From Sphingomonadales bacterium (GTDB lineage Bacteria > Pseudomonadota > Alphaproteobacteria > Sphingomonadales > Sphingomonadaceae), in assembly GCA_028868335.1 (NCBI GenBank), contig JAGWUU010000156.1:1-7680 (forward strand): a DNA stretch of 7,680 nucleotides, given 5' to 3'. The translations under genes and the position numbers were made by a program. How positions within the stretch are numbered: the stretch's first letter is position 1; every line of letters starts with the position of its first letter. The notes beneath the pieces are model-generated. The model saw nothing but the letters and a program-made list of their open reading frames with translations, searched no databases and was not told the origin of the DNA. Shown piece after piece: positions 1-5,204 of this stretch.

Positions 1-18
1 TTTCTGCGGCGCCTTCAT
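1..18 (-). CDS. 5' end of an unidentified leftward gene (first six codons only)
   Basis: An ATG on the minus strand at 18-16 opens a frame reading M-K-A-P-Q-K to the window edge. It is preceded on that strand by a strong purine-rich ribosome binding site, AAGGGAGG (plus-strand 23-30), four bases before the ATG. The purine-rich site and the absence of any convincing gene in the next 300 bases make a divergent gene start plausible. Six residues are too few to identify a product, and I assign none. If real, the gene is transcribed away from the ATP-grasp operon and shares its upstream region with it. Confidence 0.42.
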
Positions 19-258
19 CTTGCCTCCCTTCCCATTCGCGACTCAGGCGCATGCCCGCGCATTTCATCCGCGGCCGCGGTGGCCGACACCAGTTTTGACA
101 GCTTGCCGGCTGTTGTCCATGGCCGGAAGTTCGGCCGCTTCCAGCCGGTCGCTGCCCAGCCGCCAGCTTGCGGTGCGGCAAGTGTGGAAGTTCGCTGGTC
201 TGCCCGGCACGGATCGAGACGGGCATCGGCAATCAATCCACTGCGCACGTCATTTCGC

Positions 259-284
259 AAATGCAGCATAATTGATTTGCATTT
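259..284. promoter_or_regulatory. Inverted repeat with embedded -10-like hexamer upstream of the ATP-grasp operon
   Basis: The arms AAATGCA (259-265) and TGCATTT (278-284) are perfect reverse complements separated by 12 bases. The spacer contains CATAAT (267-272), which matches five of six bases of the sigma-70 -10 consensus. No good -35 is present at 16-18 bases upstream, as might be expected of an activator-dependent or weak promoter. The repeat ends 41 bases before the ATG at 326. An operator overlapping the operon promoter is a reasonable inference, but no known regulator consensus was recognised. Confidence 0.35.
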
Positions 285-314
285 ATGCGCGGGTGCGGCA
301 TGAATTGCGCAAGC

Positions 315-320
315 GAGGAG
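315..320 (+). promoter_or_regulatory. Ribosome binding site that selects the ATP-grasp start at 326
   Basis: GAGGAG ends five bases before the ATG at 326. The same frame is open back to an earlier ATG at 272, but that start has no comparable purine-rich site. It would add an 18-residue basic N-terminus unlike the family, so the downstream ATG is preferred. Confidence 0.7.
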
Positions 321-325
321 TCGCA

Positions 326-1768
326 ATGCTGTCACAGACCACCGCGACATACGATGAGATGCACGATGCCGGGGGCAACGTGCAGTTCGCATATGCAGCA
401 TATCGCGCGTGGTACGATGAGCAGGACGGTGATTGGATGCGGCGGCAAAATGCCGAGGCGGAACGCTTTTTCCGCAATTCCGGCATTACCTTCAATGTCT
501 ATGGCGATGGCGATGGCGAAGAGCGCCTGATTCCCTTCGACACGATTCCGCGGATCATCACCGCCGCCGAATGGCGCAAGCTGTCGCGCGGGATCGAACA
601 GCGGGTGCGCGCGCTCAACGCCTTTCTGCACGATATCTACCACCGTCAGGAGATCGTCCGCGCCGGCCGCCTGCCGCAGCGGCTGATCGCGCAGAACGAG
701 GCTTTCCTGCCGCAGATGGTCGGCTTTGTGCCGCCGGGCGGGGTCTATACCCATATCGTCGGGATCGATCTGGTCCGTACCGGCCCGGACGACTTCATGG
801 TCCTGGAAGACAACGCCCGCACGCCCTCTGGCGTCTCCTACATGCTGGAGAACCGCGAGACGATGATGGCGATGTTCCCCGAACTGTTCAGCCGTCTCAA
901 TGTTCGCCCGGTGCAGGATTACCCGCGCCGTCTTGCCAAGAGCCTTGCCGCCTCGGCCCCGGCCTGCGCGGCGGACAATGCCGACGGACGCCCGGTGGTG
1001 GCGGTGCTGACGCCGGGGATCTACAACTCGGCCTATTTCGAACACGCTTTCCTGGCCGACCAGATGGGCGCGGAACTGGTCGAGGGCAGCGACCTGCGCG
1101 TGATCGACGGGCGCGTGGCGATGCGGACCACGCGCGGCTATCAGCCGATCGACGTGCTCTATCGCCGGGTCGACGATGAATACCTCGATCCGCTGAGCTT
1201 CAACCCGCAATCGGTCCTTGGCGTGCCGGGGATCATGGACATCTATCGCGCCGGCCGCATCACCATCGCCAACGCGCCGGGCACCGGCATCGCCGACGAC
1301 AAGGCGATCTATTCGTTCATGCCCGAGATCGTCGAATTCTACACCGGCGAGAAGCCGCTGCTGCCCAACGTACCGACCTGGCGGTGCTCGGAGGCCGAGA
1401 GCCTGGCCTATGTCCTCGACAACCTGGCCGACCTGGTGGTCAAGGAGGTCCACGGATCGGGCGGCTATGGCATGCTGATCGGGCCGACCAGTTCGAGAAA
1501 GGAGATCGAGGCTTTCGCCGCCAAGCTTCGCTCCAAGCCGGACAATTACATCGCCCAGCCGACGCTGGCGCTCTCGACCGTGCCGATCCTGACCAAGGCA
1601 GGGCTGGCGCCTCGCCATGTCGATCTGCGGCCGTTCGTGTTGGTTTCGCCCAAGGGGATTGAGATCACCCCGGGCGGACTGACGCGGGTTGCGCTCAAGC
1701 AAGGGTCGCTGGTGGTCAACTCGTCGCAGGGCGGGGGAACCAAGGATAGCTGGGTGCTGGAGGACTGA
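326..1768 (+). CDS. Circularly permuted ATP-grasp protein, putative amidoligase (COG2308 / CP_ATPgrasp_2 family)
   Basis: This is a 480-residue protein, close to the usual family length. It matches the circularly permuted ATP-grasp family related to glutathionylspermidine-synthase-type ligases. These are predicted to use ATP to join a carboxylate to an amine through an acyl-phosphate; the substrate is unknown. Visible motifs, numbered from the 326 start, are VLEDNARTPSGVSYMLENR (159-177; acidic and Asn residues of a likely metal/ATP site), PGIYNSAYFEHAFLADQ (230-246), YRRVDDEYLDP (279-289) and NAPGTGIADDKAIYSF (316-331). They continue with VVKEVHGSGGYGM (371-383; Lys plus glycine-rich loop), HVDLRPFVL (431-439) and the C-terminal NSSQGGGTKDSWVL (465-478). 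No signal peptide or membrane segment is evident, so it is probably cytoplasmic. It is the first gene of the operon with alpha-E, transglutaminase and anbu. The family assignment is firm; ligase activity is inferred. Confidence 0.93.
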   Translation: MLSQTTATYDEMHDAGGNVQFAYAAYRAWYDEQDGDWMRRQNAEAERFFRNSGITFNVYGDGDGEERLIPFDTIPRIITAAEWRKLSRGIEQRVRALNAFLHDIYHRQEIVRAGRLPQRLIAQNEAFLPQMVGFVPPGGVYTHIVGIDLVRTGPDDFMVLEDNARTPSGVSYMLENRETMMAMFPELFSRLNVRPVQDYPRRLAKSLAASAPACAADNADGRPVVAVLTPGIYNSAYFEHAFLADQMGAELVEGSDLRVIDGRVAMRTTRGYQPIDVLYRRVDDEYLDPLSFNPQSVLGVPGIMDIYRAGRITIANAPGTGIADDKAIYSFMPEIVEFYTGEKPLLPNVPTWRCSEAESLAYVLDNLADLVVKEVHGSGGYGMLIGPTSSRKEIEAFAAKLRSKPDNYIAQPTLALSTVPILTKAGLAPRHVDLRPFVLVSPKGIEITPGGLTRVALKQGSLVVNSSQGGGTKDSWVLED

Positions 1769-1845
1769 TGGAGACGCCAGCCTCAACACCGATTGACCCA
1801 CTCCGGGCCGCGCTCCCAAGCGGCAGGGAAGGTTCGCCATGCTAG
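1768..1845 (+). CDS. Possible 25-codon coupling ORF between the ATP-grasp and alpha-E genes
   Basis: An ATG at 1768-1770 shares its A with the last base of the ATP-grasp stop codon (TGATG arrangement). It has GGAGG at 1759-1763, four bases upstream. The frame runs 25 codons (METPASTPIDPLRAALPSGR, then five more residues) to a TAG at 1843-1845. It overlaps the alpha-E start at 1839 by seven bases and spans that gene's ribosome binding site. The geometry suits translational coupling, with ribosomes carried across the 70-base gap. The peptide resembles no family I recognise, and the arrangement could be chance in GC-rich DNA. Confidence 0.25.
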   Translation: METPASTPIDPLRAALPSGREGSPC

Positions 1846-2786
1846 GCCGCACCGCCAATGGCGTGTTCTGGATGGCCCGCTATCTCGAACGGGCCGAGAA
1901 TACCGCGCGGCTGCTTGATGCCGGGCACCGCATGGCGCTGACCCGCGACGGCGCGACGGCGCATGAGGAGTGGCGCTCCGTGGTCGTGACGGTCGGGATG
2001 ACCGCGGCCTATGAAGCGGTCCACGGTGCGGACTATTCCGGCCCTTCGGTGTGGAACTTCCTGCTGCGCGACAAGGCCAACCCGGACTCGATCCTCGCCA
2101 TGATCGAGGATGCGCGGACGAATGCCCGCGCAGTTCGCACCGCGCTGACCCGCGAGGTGTGGGAAGCGATCAACGAAAGCTGGATGCGGTTGCGCGACCT
2201 GCTCGCCGGGAAGGTGCGCGAAGCTTCGCTGGGCGTGGCGCTTGGCGCGGTGCGGCAGCAGATGACGCTGGTGCGCGGGGCGATGGACGGCACCATGCTG
2301 CGCAACGAGATCCATAACTTCACCCGGATCGGCACCTTCGTCGAACGCGGCGACAACACCGCGCGGATTCTCGATTGCAAATACTACGTCCTGCTACCCT
2401 CTCTCGCCTGGGTCGGATCGAACCTCGACAACGTGCAGTGGGAAAGCCTGCTGCGCTCCGTTTCGGGCGAGCGCGCCTATCGCTGGCTCAACGCCGGGGC
2501 GATGGACCCGCGCGGGATCGCGCAGTTCGTGATCCTTGACCAGCGGTTCCCCCGGAGCCTGGCGTTCAGCATCGACAAGCTGCGATCGAACCTTGCCGGG
2601 CTCGCCCACGAATACGGCCATGAGACGAGCGCGCATGAGCAGTTGCGCTCGCTCGGCACCCGGTTTCACGAGACGACGATTGACGCGATCTTCGAGGGCG
2701 GGCTGCACGAATTCCTGACTGAGTTCATCGCCTGCAACCGCCAGGTCGCGCAGGCGATCGAAAGCGACTACAGGTTCTATGCGTAA
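1839..2786 (+). CDS. Alpha-E domain protein (DUF403 / COG2307), partner of the ATP-grasp enzyme
   Basis: This 315-residue, predicted mostly helical protein has the hallmark N-terminus MLGRTANGVFWMARYLERAE and a typical family length. Its activity is not established. It occurs next to, or fused with, permuted ATP-grasp proteins and has been predicted to assist the same peptide-forming pathway. Two copies of an ERxxNTARxLD motif are visible, at residues 17-27 (ERAENTARLLD) and 169-179 (ERGDNTARILD), suggesting an internal duplication. Further conserved-looking segments are DARTNARAVR (91-100) and WRLNAG-like text around 216-220. The start is supported by AGGGAAGG at 1825-1832, six bases before the ATG. 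The gene follows the ATP-grasp gene by 70 bases, and its stop overlaps the transglutaminase start by one base (TAATG), so coupled translation is likely. No signal peptide is seen. Confidence 0.92.
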   Translation: MLGRTANGVFWMARYLERAENTARLLDAGHRMALTRDGATAHEEWRSVVVTVGMTAAYEAVHGADYSGPSVWNFLLRDKANPDSILAMIEDARTNARAVRTALTREVWEAINESWMRLRDLLAGKVREASLGVALGAVRQQMTLVRGAMDGTMLRNEIHNFTRIGTFVERGDNTARILDCKYYVLLPSLAWVGSNLDNVQWESLLRSVSGERAYRWLNAGAMDPRGIAQFVILDQRFPRSLAFSIDKLRSNLAGLAHEYGHETSAHEQLRSLGTRFHETTIDAIFEGGLHEFLTEFIACNRQVAQAIESDYRFYA

Positions 2787-3601
2787 TGCGCCTGAAGATC
2801 GCCCATACCACCCGTTACAGCTTTTCCGCACCTGTTGTGCACGGGCTGCAACGGCTGCGGCTTACGCCGAAGCAGACCCAGGGGCAGAAGGTGCTCGACT
2901 GGCGGATGACCCATGAAGGCGCACGGGTGGAGGTTGAGTACGACGATCACCACCACAACCGCACCACGCTGGTTTCGGTCGAGCCGGGGGCGAAATTCGT
3001 CGTCATCCACTGCGAGGGAACGATCGCAACCGCCGACAACCATGGCGTGATCGGGCAGATTTCAGGCCATATGCCGTTGTGGGCGTTTCTCCAGCAAACG
3101 CCGCTGACCAGGCCTGGCCCCCGGATCAAGGCGATGCTCGGCGAACTCGGGCCGGGTCGCGACGATGCGCTGGACGTGTTGCATCGCCTGTCGTCGCTGG
3201 TGCTGTCCCACGTTTCGTACTCGACCGGGGAAACCGGCGTCGCGACATCGGGCGAGGAAGCCGCCGCGCTGGGCAAGGGGGTGTGCCAGGATCATGCCCA
3301 CATCTTCATCGGCGCGGCGCGGGCGCTGGGCGTTCCGGCGCGCTATGTCTCCGGCTACCTGATGATGAACGACCGGATCGAGCAGGAGGCCGGCCACGCC
3401 TGGGCAGAGGCCTATGTCGCCCATCTCGGCTGGGTGGGATTCGACGTGTCGAACGGGATCAGCCCGGACGAGCGCTACGTCCGCGTTGCCACCGGTTGCG
3501 ATTATCGCGAAGCCGCTCCCGTCACCGGCATGAGCTGGGGGCCGGGGGAAAGCGTTCTCGCGGTGCGGCTGGCGGTTGAACAACAGCACGTCGAACAGTA
3601 G
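2786..3601 (+). CDS. Transglutaminase-like cysteine peptidase family protein (Bact_transglu_N + Transglut_core)
   Basis: A 271-residue protein. Residues 1 to about 80 resemble the bacterial transglutaminase N-terminal beta-rich domain (start MRLKIAHTTRYSFSAPV). A papain-like transglutaminase core follows. The catalytic triad can be read directly: Cys167 in GVCQDHAH, His204 in AGHAWAEAYV and Asp220 in GWVGFDVSNG. Such enzymes cleave or transfer amide and isopeptide bonds through a thioester. In bacteria many act as peptidases rather than protein cross-linkers. No signal peptide or transmembrane helix is apparent, so a cytoplasmic role alongside the ATP-grasp enzyme and Anbu is likely. The ATG overlaps the alpha-E stop by one base, and 26 bases separate its stop from anbu. 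Family and triad are clear; the substrate is unknown. Confidence 0.92.
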   Translation: MRLKIAHTTRYSFSAPVVHGLQRLRLTPKQTQGQKVLDWRMTHEGARVEVEYDDHHHNRTTLVSVEPGAKFVVIHCEGTIATADNHGVIGQISGHMPLWAFLQQTPLTRPGPRIKAMLGELGPGRDDALDVLHRLSSLVLSHVSYSTGETGVATSGEEAAALGKGVCQDHAHIFIGAARALGVPARYVSGYLMMNDRIEQEAGHAWAEAYVAHLGWVGFDVSNGISPDERYVRVATGCDYREAAPVTGMSWGPGESVLAVRLAVEQQHVEQ

Positions 3602-3611
3602 GCAGGCGTTC

Positions 3612-3619
3612 AAGGGGGA
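3612..3619 (+). promoter_or_regulatory. Ribosome binding site for the TTG start of anbu
   Basis: AAGGGGGA lies in the 26-base gap after the transglutaminase stop, eight bases before the TTG at 3628. It supports initiation at the non-ATG codon, which also places the catalytic threonine at residue 2. The next ATG in frame, at 3646, would delete that residue. Confidence 0.65.
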
Positions 3620-3627
3620 TCGCCACA

Positions 3628-4374
3628 TTGACCTATTGCGTGGGAATGCTGCTCGACAAGGGGCTGGTGCTGATGAGCGACACCCGTACCAATTCGGGCG
3701 TCGACAACATCTCCACCTTCCGCAAGATGTTCCACTGGGCGGTTCCGGGCGAGCGGATCATCGCGATCATGACGGCCGGAAATCTGGCCACGACGCAAAG
3801 CGTCGTCAGCCAGATCGAGGAACGCAGCAAGGCTCCCGCCGAACGGCACAATTCGCTGTTAGAGGCGGAAACGATGTATCAGGCGGCCACGATGGTCGGC
3901 GCGTTGCTGCGCGATACCATCGCGGCGAGCGACAAGCAGAACGGCGAGGAGGCCGGTTCGGGAACCTTTACCGCCTCGGTCATCGTGGCCGGACAGATCA
4001 AGGGCGGTGCACCGCGCCTGTTCCTGATCTATCCCGAGGGCAACTTCATCGAGGCGAGCTTCGACACGCCGTTTTTCCAGATCGGCGAAACCAAGTACGG
4101 TCGCCCGATCCTGATCCGTGGCTATGACCGCGACATGAGTTTCGAGGATGCGGTCAAGCTGCTGATGGTCAGCTTCGATTCGACTATCAAGGCGAACCTC
4201 TCGGTCGGCTTGCCGCTCGACCTGCTGGTGATCGAGAATGATGGTTTCGCGCCAACCCACCAGCGGCGGATCACGGCGGCGGACACCTATTACCAGGCGG
4301 TTTCGGCGGGCTGGAGCGAGGCGTTGAAGAACGCCTTCCATTCACTGCCGGACTACAGCTTTTTCAACACATAG
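3628..4374 (+). CDS. Anbu, proteasome-related N-terminal-nucleophile peptidase (COG3484)
   Basis: This 248-residue protein of the Ntn-hydrolase fold belongs to the Anbu (ancestral beta-subunit) lineage, which is related to proteasome beta subunits and HslV. It begins at TTG and reads MTYCVGMLLDKGLVLMSDTR. Removal of Met1 exposes Thr2 as nucleophile, with Asp18 and Lys33 (Asp17 and Lys32 of the mature chain) at the positions expected for the catalytic set. TNSGVDNISTFRKM (21-34) is characteristic of the family. AGNLATTQ (50-57) corresponds to the active-site glycine loop, and SVGLPLDL (192-199) to the conserved SxGxPxD segment. Family members form rings or open helical assemblies and have shown little or no activity on standard proteasome substrates. 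No unfoldase ATPase lies in the window. It is the last gene of the operon and ends in tandem TAG stops, converging on the extensin-like gene. Confidence 0.93.
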   Translation: MTYCVGMLLDKGLVLMSDTRTNSGVDNISTFRKMFHWAVPGERIIAIMTAGNLATTQSVVSQIEERSKAPAERHNSLLEAETMYQAATMVGALLRDTIAASDKQNGEEAGSGTFTASVIVAGQIKGGAPRLFLIYPEGNFIEASFDTPFFQIGETKYGRPILIRGYDRDMSFEDAVKLLMVSFDSTIKANLSVGLPLDLLVIENDGFAPTHQRRITAADTYYQAVSAGWSEALKNAFHSLPDYSFFNT

Positions 4375-4388
4375 TAGCTCACCGGCAG
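4345..4388. repeat. Inverted repeat spanning the convergent stop codons of anbu and the extensin-like gene
   Basis: CTGCCGG (4345-4351) and CCGGCAG (4382-4388) are perfect 7-base complements. An inner pair CTAC/GTAG (4353-4356 and 4374-4377) could extend the stem across a small asymmetric bulge. The fold would enclose both stop codons. Neither strand has a T-rich run immediately after the stem, so it does not fit a classical intrinsic terminator. It may still slow or stop transcription in both directions, since only four bases separate the two genes. Confidence 0.35.
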
Positions 4389-5044
4389 AACGGGCTGGCG
4401 CTCAGTTCGAGATGCAGGTGGTTCTGGTGGGCGGTGTTGTAGGCCGGGCTGAGAACCGTTCCAAAGCGCTTGCACGCGCTGGTGTGGATCGTGGTGAGGA
4501 AGCTGCGGACGCGGGGAGAGGTGCTGTTCCAGTCACCGCTGATGGTGATCCGCCGCCCATCCGCGAGGACGAAGCCCGACACGTCGATCGCGCTGGCCGT
4601 GGCGTGGGCGCTGCGGTGCGAAGATCCGGCGACGTTACGGCAGTTATAGCTGCCCATCGTCTCGATCCTCACCAGTGCGCTGCCGAGAATCTGCTGCGCA
4701 GCCCGGTCCACTCCGAATCGTGCCCAGTCGGCAAAGGTGTTGGCCAGCGGGCAGGTCACGGGGCCAAGGTTCGTCAGATCGAGGTCCGTCTCATCGCTGC
4801 GCAGGCTCGACAGGCGCACCGCGCCCAGCGTCGAGCAGCCGGCGCCATAGTACTGGTCGGGAATCGGGGTGAACCTGGCCCTTTCCGCGCTGAGGTTTGC
4901 GAGGCACTGGCGAACCTCGGGCCGGGGCGTGACGTATGTGGTTGATTGCCTGACAGCGGCGCGCTGCGGAGCCTCGGCCTGCGGGATGGCGTTGCAGGCG
5001 GCCAGCAGTGTCACGAGGGACAGCGGGGCAAGGCGCTCTTTCAC
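4379..5044 (-). CDS. Extensin-like C-terminal domain lipoprotein with LAS/M15-type metallopeptidase motif
   Basis: A 221-residue protein translated from GTG at 5044. The N-terminus MKERLAPLSLVTLLAACNAI is a lipoprotein signal with an LAAC lipobox, Cys17 being the predicted lipidated residue. This gives an envelope, probably periplasm-facing, location. Residues from about 45 to the end fit the extensin-like C-terminal family (Extensin-like_C, PF06904). The motif SAHATASAIDV holds His147 and Asp154 (H-x6-D), and NHLHLEL holds His209 and His211. This is the metal-ligand pattern of D-Ala-D-Ala peptidase-like (LAS/M15) enzymes, so a role in cutting peptidoglycan peptides is inferred. Seven cysteines (17, 47, 70, 98, 135, 191, 220) include six outside the lipobox that could form disulfides. 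The GTG has only a weak GGA upstream, but the lipobox requires it and a TAG stop lies four codons before it. The gene converges on anbu and diverges from serC. Confidence 0.85.
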   Translation of the reverse strand: MKERLAPLSLVTLLAACNAIPQAEAPQRAAVRQSTTYVTPRPEVRQCLANLSAERARFTPIPDQYYGAGCSTLGAVRLSSLRSDETDLDLTNLGPVTCPLANTFADWARFGVDRAAQQILGSALVRIETMGSYNCRNVAGSSHRSAHATASAIDVSGFVLADGRRITISGDWNSTSPRVRSFLTTIHTSACKRFGTVLSPAYNTAHQNHLHLELSASPFCR

Positions 5045-5066
5045 CTGTCCGGGCTAAGCCCGATAT

Positions 5067-5084
5067 GGTTAACGACGCGTAACC
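5067..5084. promoter_or_regulatory. GGTTA-N8-TAACC inverted repeat between the extensin-like gene and serC
   Basis: A perfect 5-base inverted repeat (5067-5071 and 5080-5084) lies 23 bases upstream of the extensin-like GTG and 36 bases before the TTGACA of the putative serC promoter. The symmetry suits a dimeric regulator. It also looks like a near-match to the alphaproteobacterial CtrA site (TTAA-N7-TTAA), with one base less spacing and one mismatch (TTAA-N6-GTAAC). I do not assign it to CtrA. Confidence 0.25.
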
Positions 5085-5119
5085 AGTGCGACGAATCGTG
5101 CATGGTTCCCACCAATCGC

Positions 5120-5147
5120 TTGACACGGCGCGCGCGGACACTAGGGG
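5120..5147 (+). promoter_or_regulatory. Putative serC promoter (consensus -35, degenerate -10)
   Basis: TTGACA at 5120-5125 is a perfect sigma-70 -35 hexamer. The best -10 at normal spacing is weak: TAGGGG at 5142-5147, 16 bases downstream. Transcription would begin near 5154 and give a leader of roughly 50 bases containing the hairpins described for serC. The -35 match is clear; its use as a promoter is inferred. Confidence 0.35.
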
Positions 5148-5154
5148 CGGCTCC

Positions 5155-5199
5155 GGGCCACGCGGTCCCAACGCCGCGCGTGCTCTCTGTAAGGAGAGT
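5155..5199 (+). promoter_or_regulatory. Structured 5' leader of serC; hairpin masks the ribosome binding site
   Basis: CTCTCT (5183-5188) can pair with GGAGAG (5193-5198), closing a four-base GTAA loop of the stable GNRA type. The 3' arm is the Shine-Dalgarno sequence of serC (AAGGAGAG, 5191-5198), so the fold would hide it. Upstream are two mutually exclusive stems. One is GGGCC/GGTCC at 5155-5168 with one G-U pair, and the other is CGCGG/CCGCG at 5161-5178. A conserved serC RNA motif upstream of serC operons in Alphaproteobacteria has been described by comparative genomics. The position fits, but I cannot verify the consensus here. Confidence 0.45.
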
Positions 5200-5204
5200 C
5201 AGAC

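Larger units (their letters stand above)
19..325. other. Divergent intergenic region, apparently non-coding
   Basis: About 307 bases lie between the putative leftward start and the ATP-grasp start. Short open frames cross it on both strands, but none has both a credible ribosome binding site and protein-like composition. Visible structure includes a perfect 12-base palindrome CCGCGGCCGCGG at 68-79. A short stem ACAGC/GCTGT lies at 98-113, and another, GGAAG/CTTCC, at 125-142. An isolated TTGACA at 95-100 has no recognisable -10 partner. A 7-base inverted repeat at 259-284 encloses an AT-rich core. The last 75 bases are notably more AT-rich than the rest and are the most likely site of the operon promoter. 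Confidence 0.55.

Noticed and set aside
95..123. Sigma-70 promoter at the TTGACA of 95-100
   Set aside because: No acceptable -10 hexamer lies 16-18 bases downstream, and the site is over 200 bases from the first gene.
20..271. Possible small plus-strand gene (83 codons) upstream of the operon
   Set aside because: It has no ribosome binding site with correct spacing, low-complexity Arg/Ala/Ser composition, no family resemblance, and it crosses several palindromes typical of intergenic DNA.
272..325. Upstream ATG at 272 as the ATP-grasp start
   Set aside because: The extra 18 residues are unlike the family, and the ATG at 326 has GAGGAG at five bases spacing.
332..1858. Long minus-strand open frame (508 codons) opposite the ATP-grasp gene
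   Set aside because: The plus strand carries clear, ordered family motifs. The antisense translation is rich in Arg/His/Asp/Gly and lacks recognisable domains, as expected of a mirror frame in GC-rich DNA.
4345..4388. Classical Rho-independent bidirectional terminator
   Set aside because: The stem is present but neither strand has a T-run after it. The only T-rich stretch is inside the loop.
5069..5083. CtrA binding site
   Set aside because: The half-sites are TTAA and GTAAC with six bases between, against the TTAA-N7-TTAA(C) consensus. Both spacing and one base are off, so only the dyad itself is reported.
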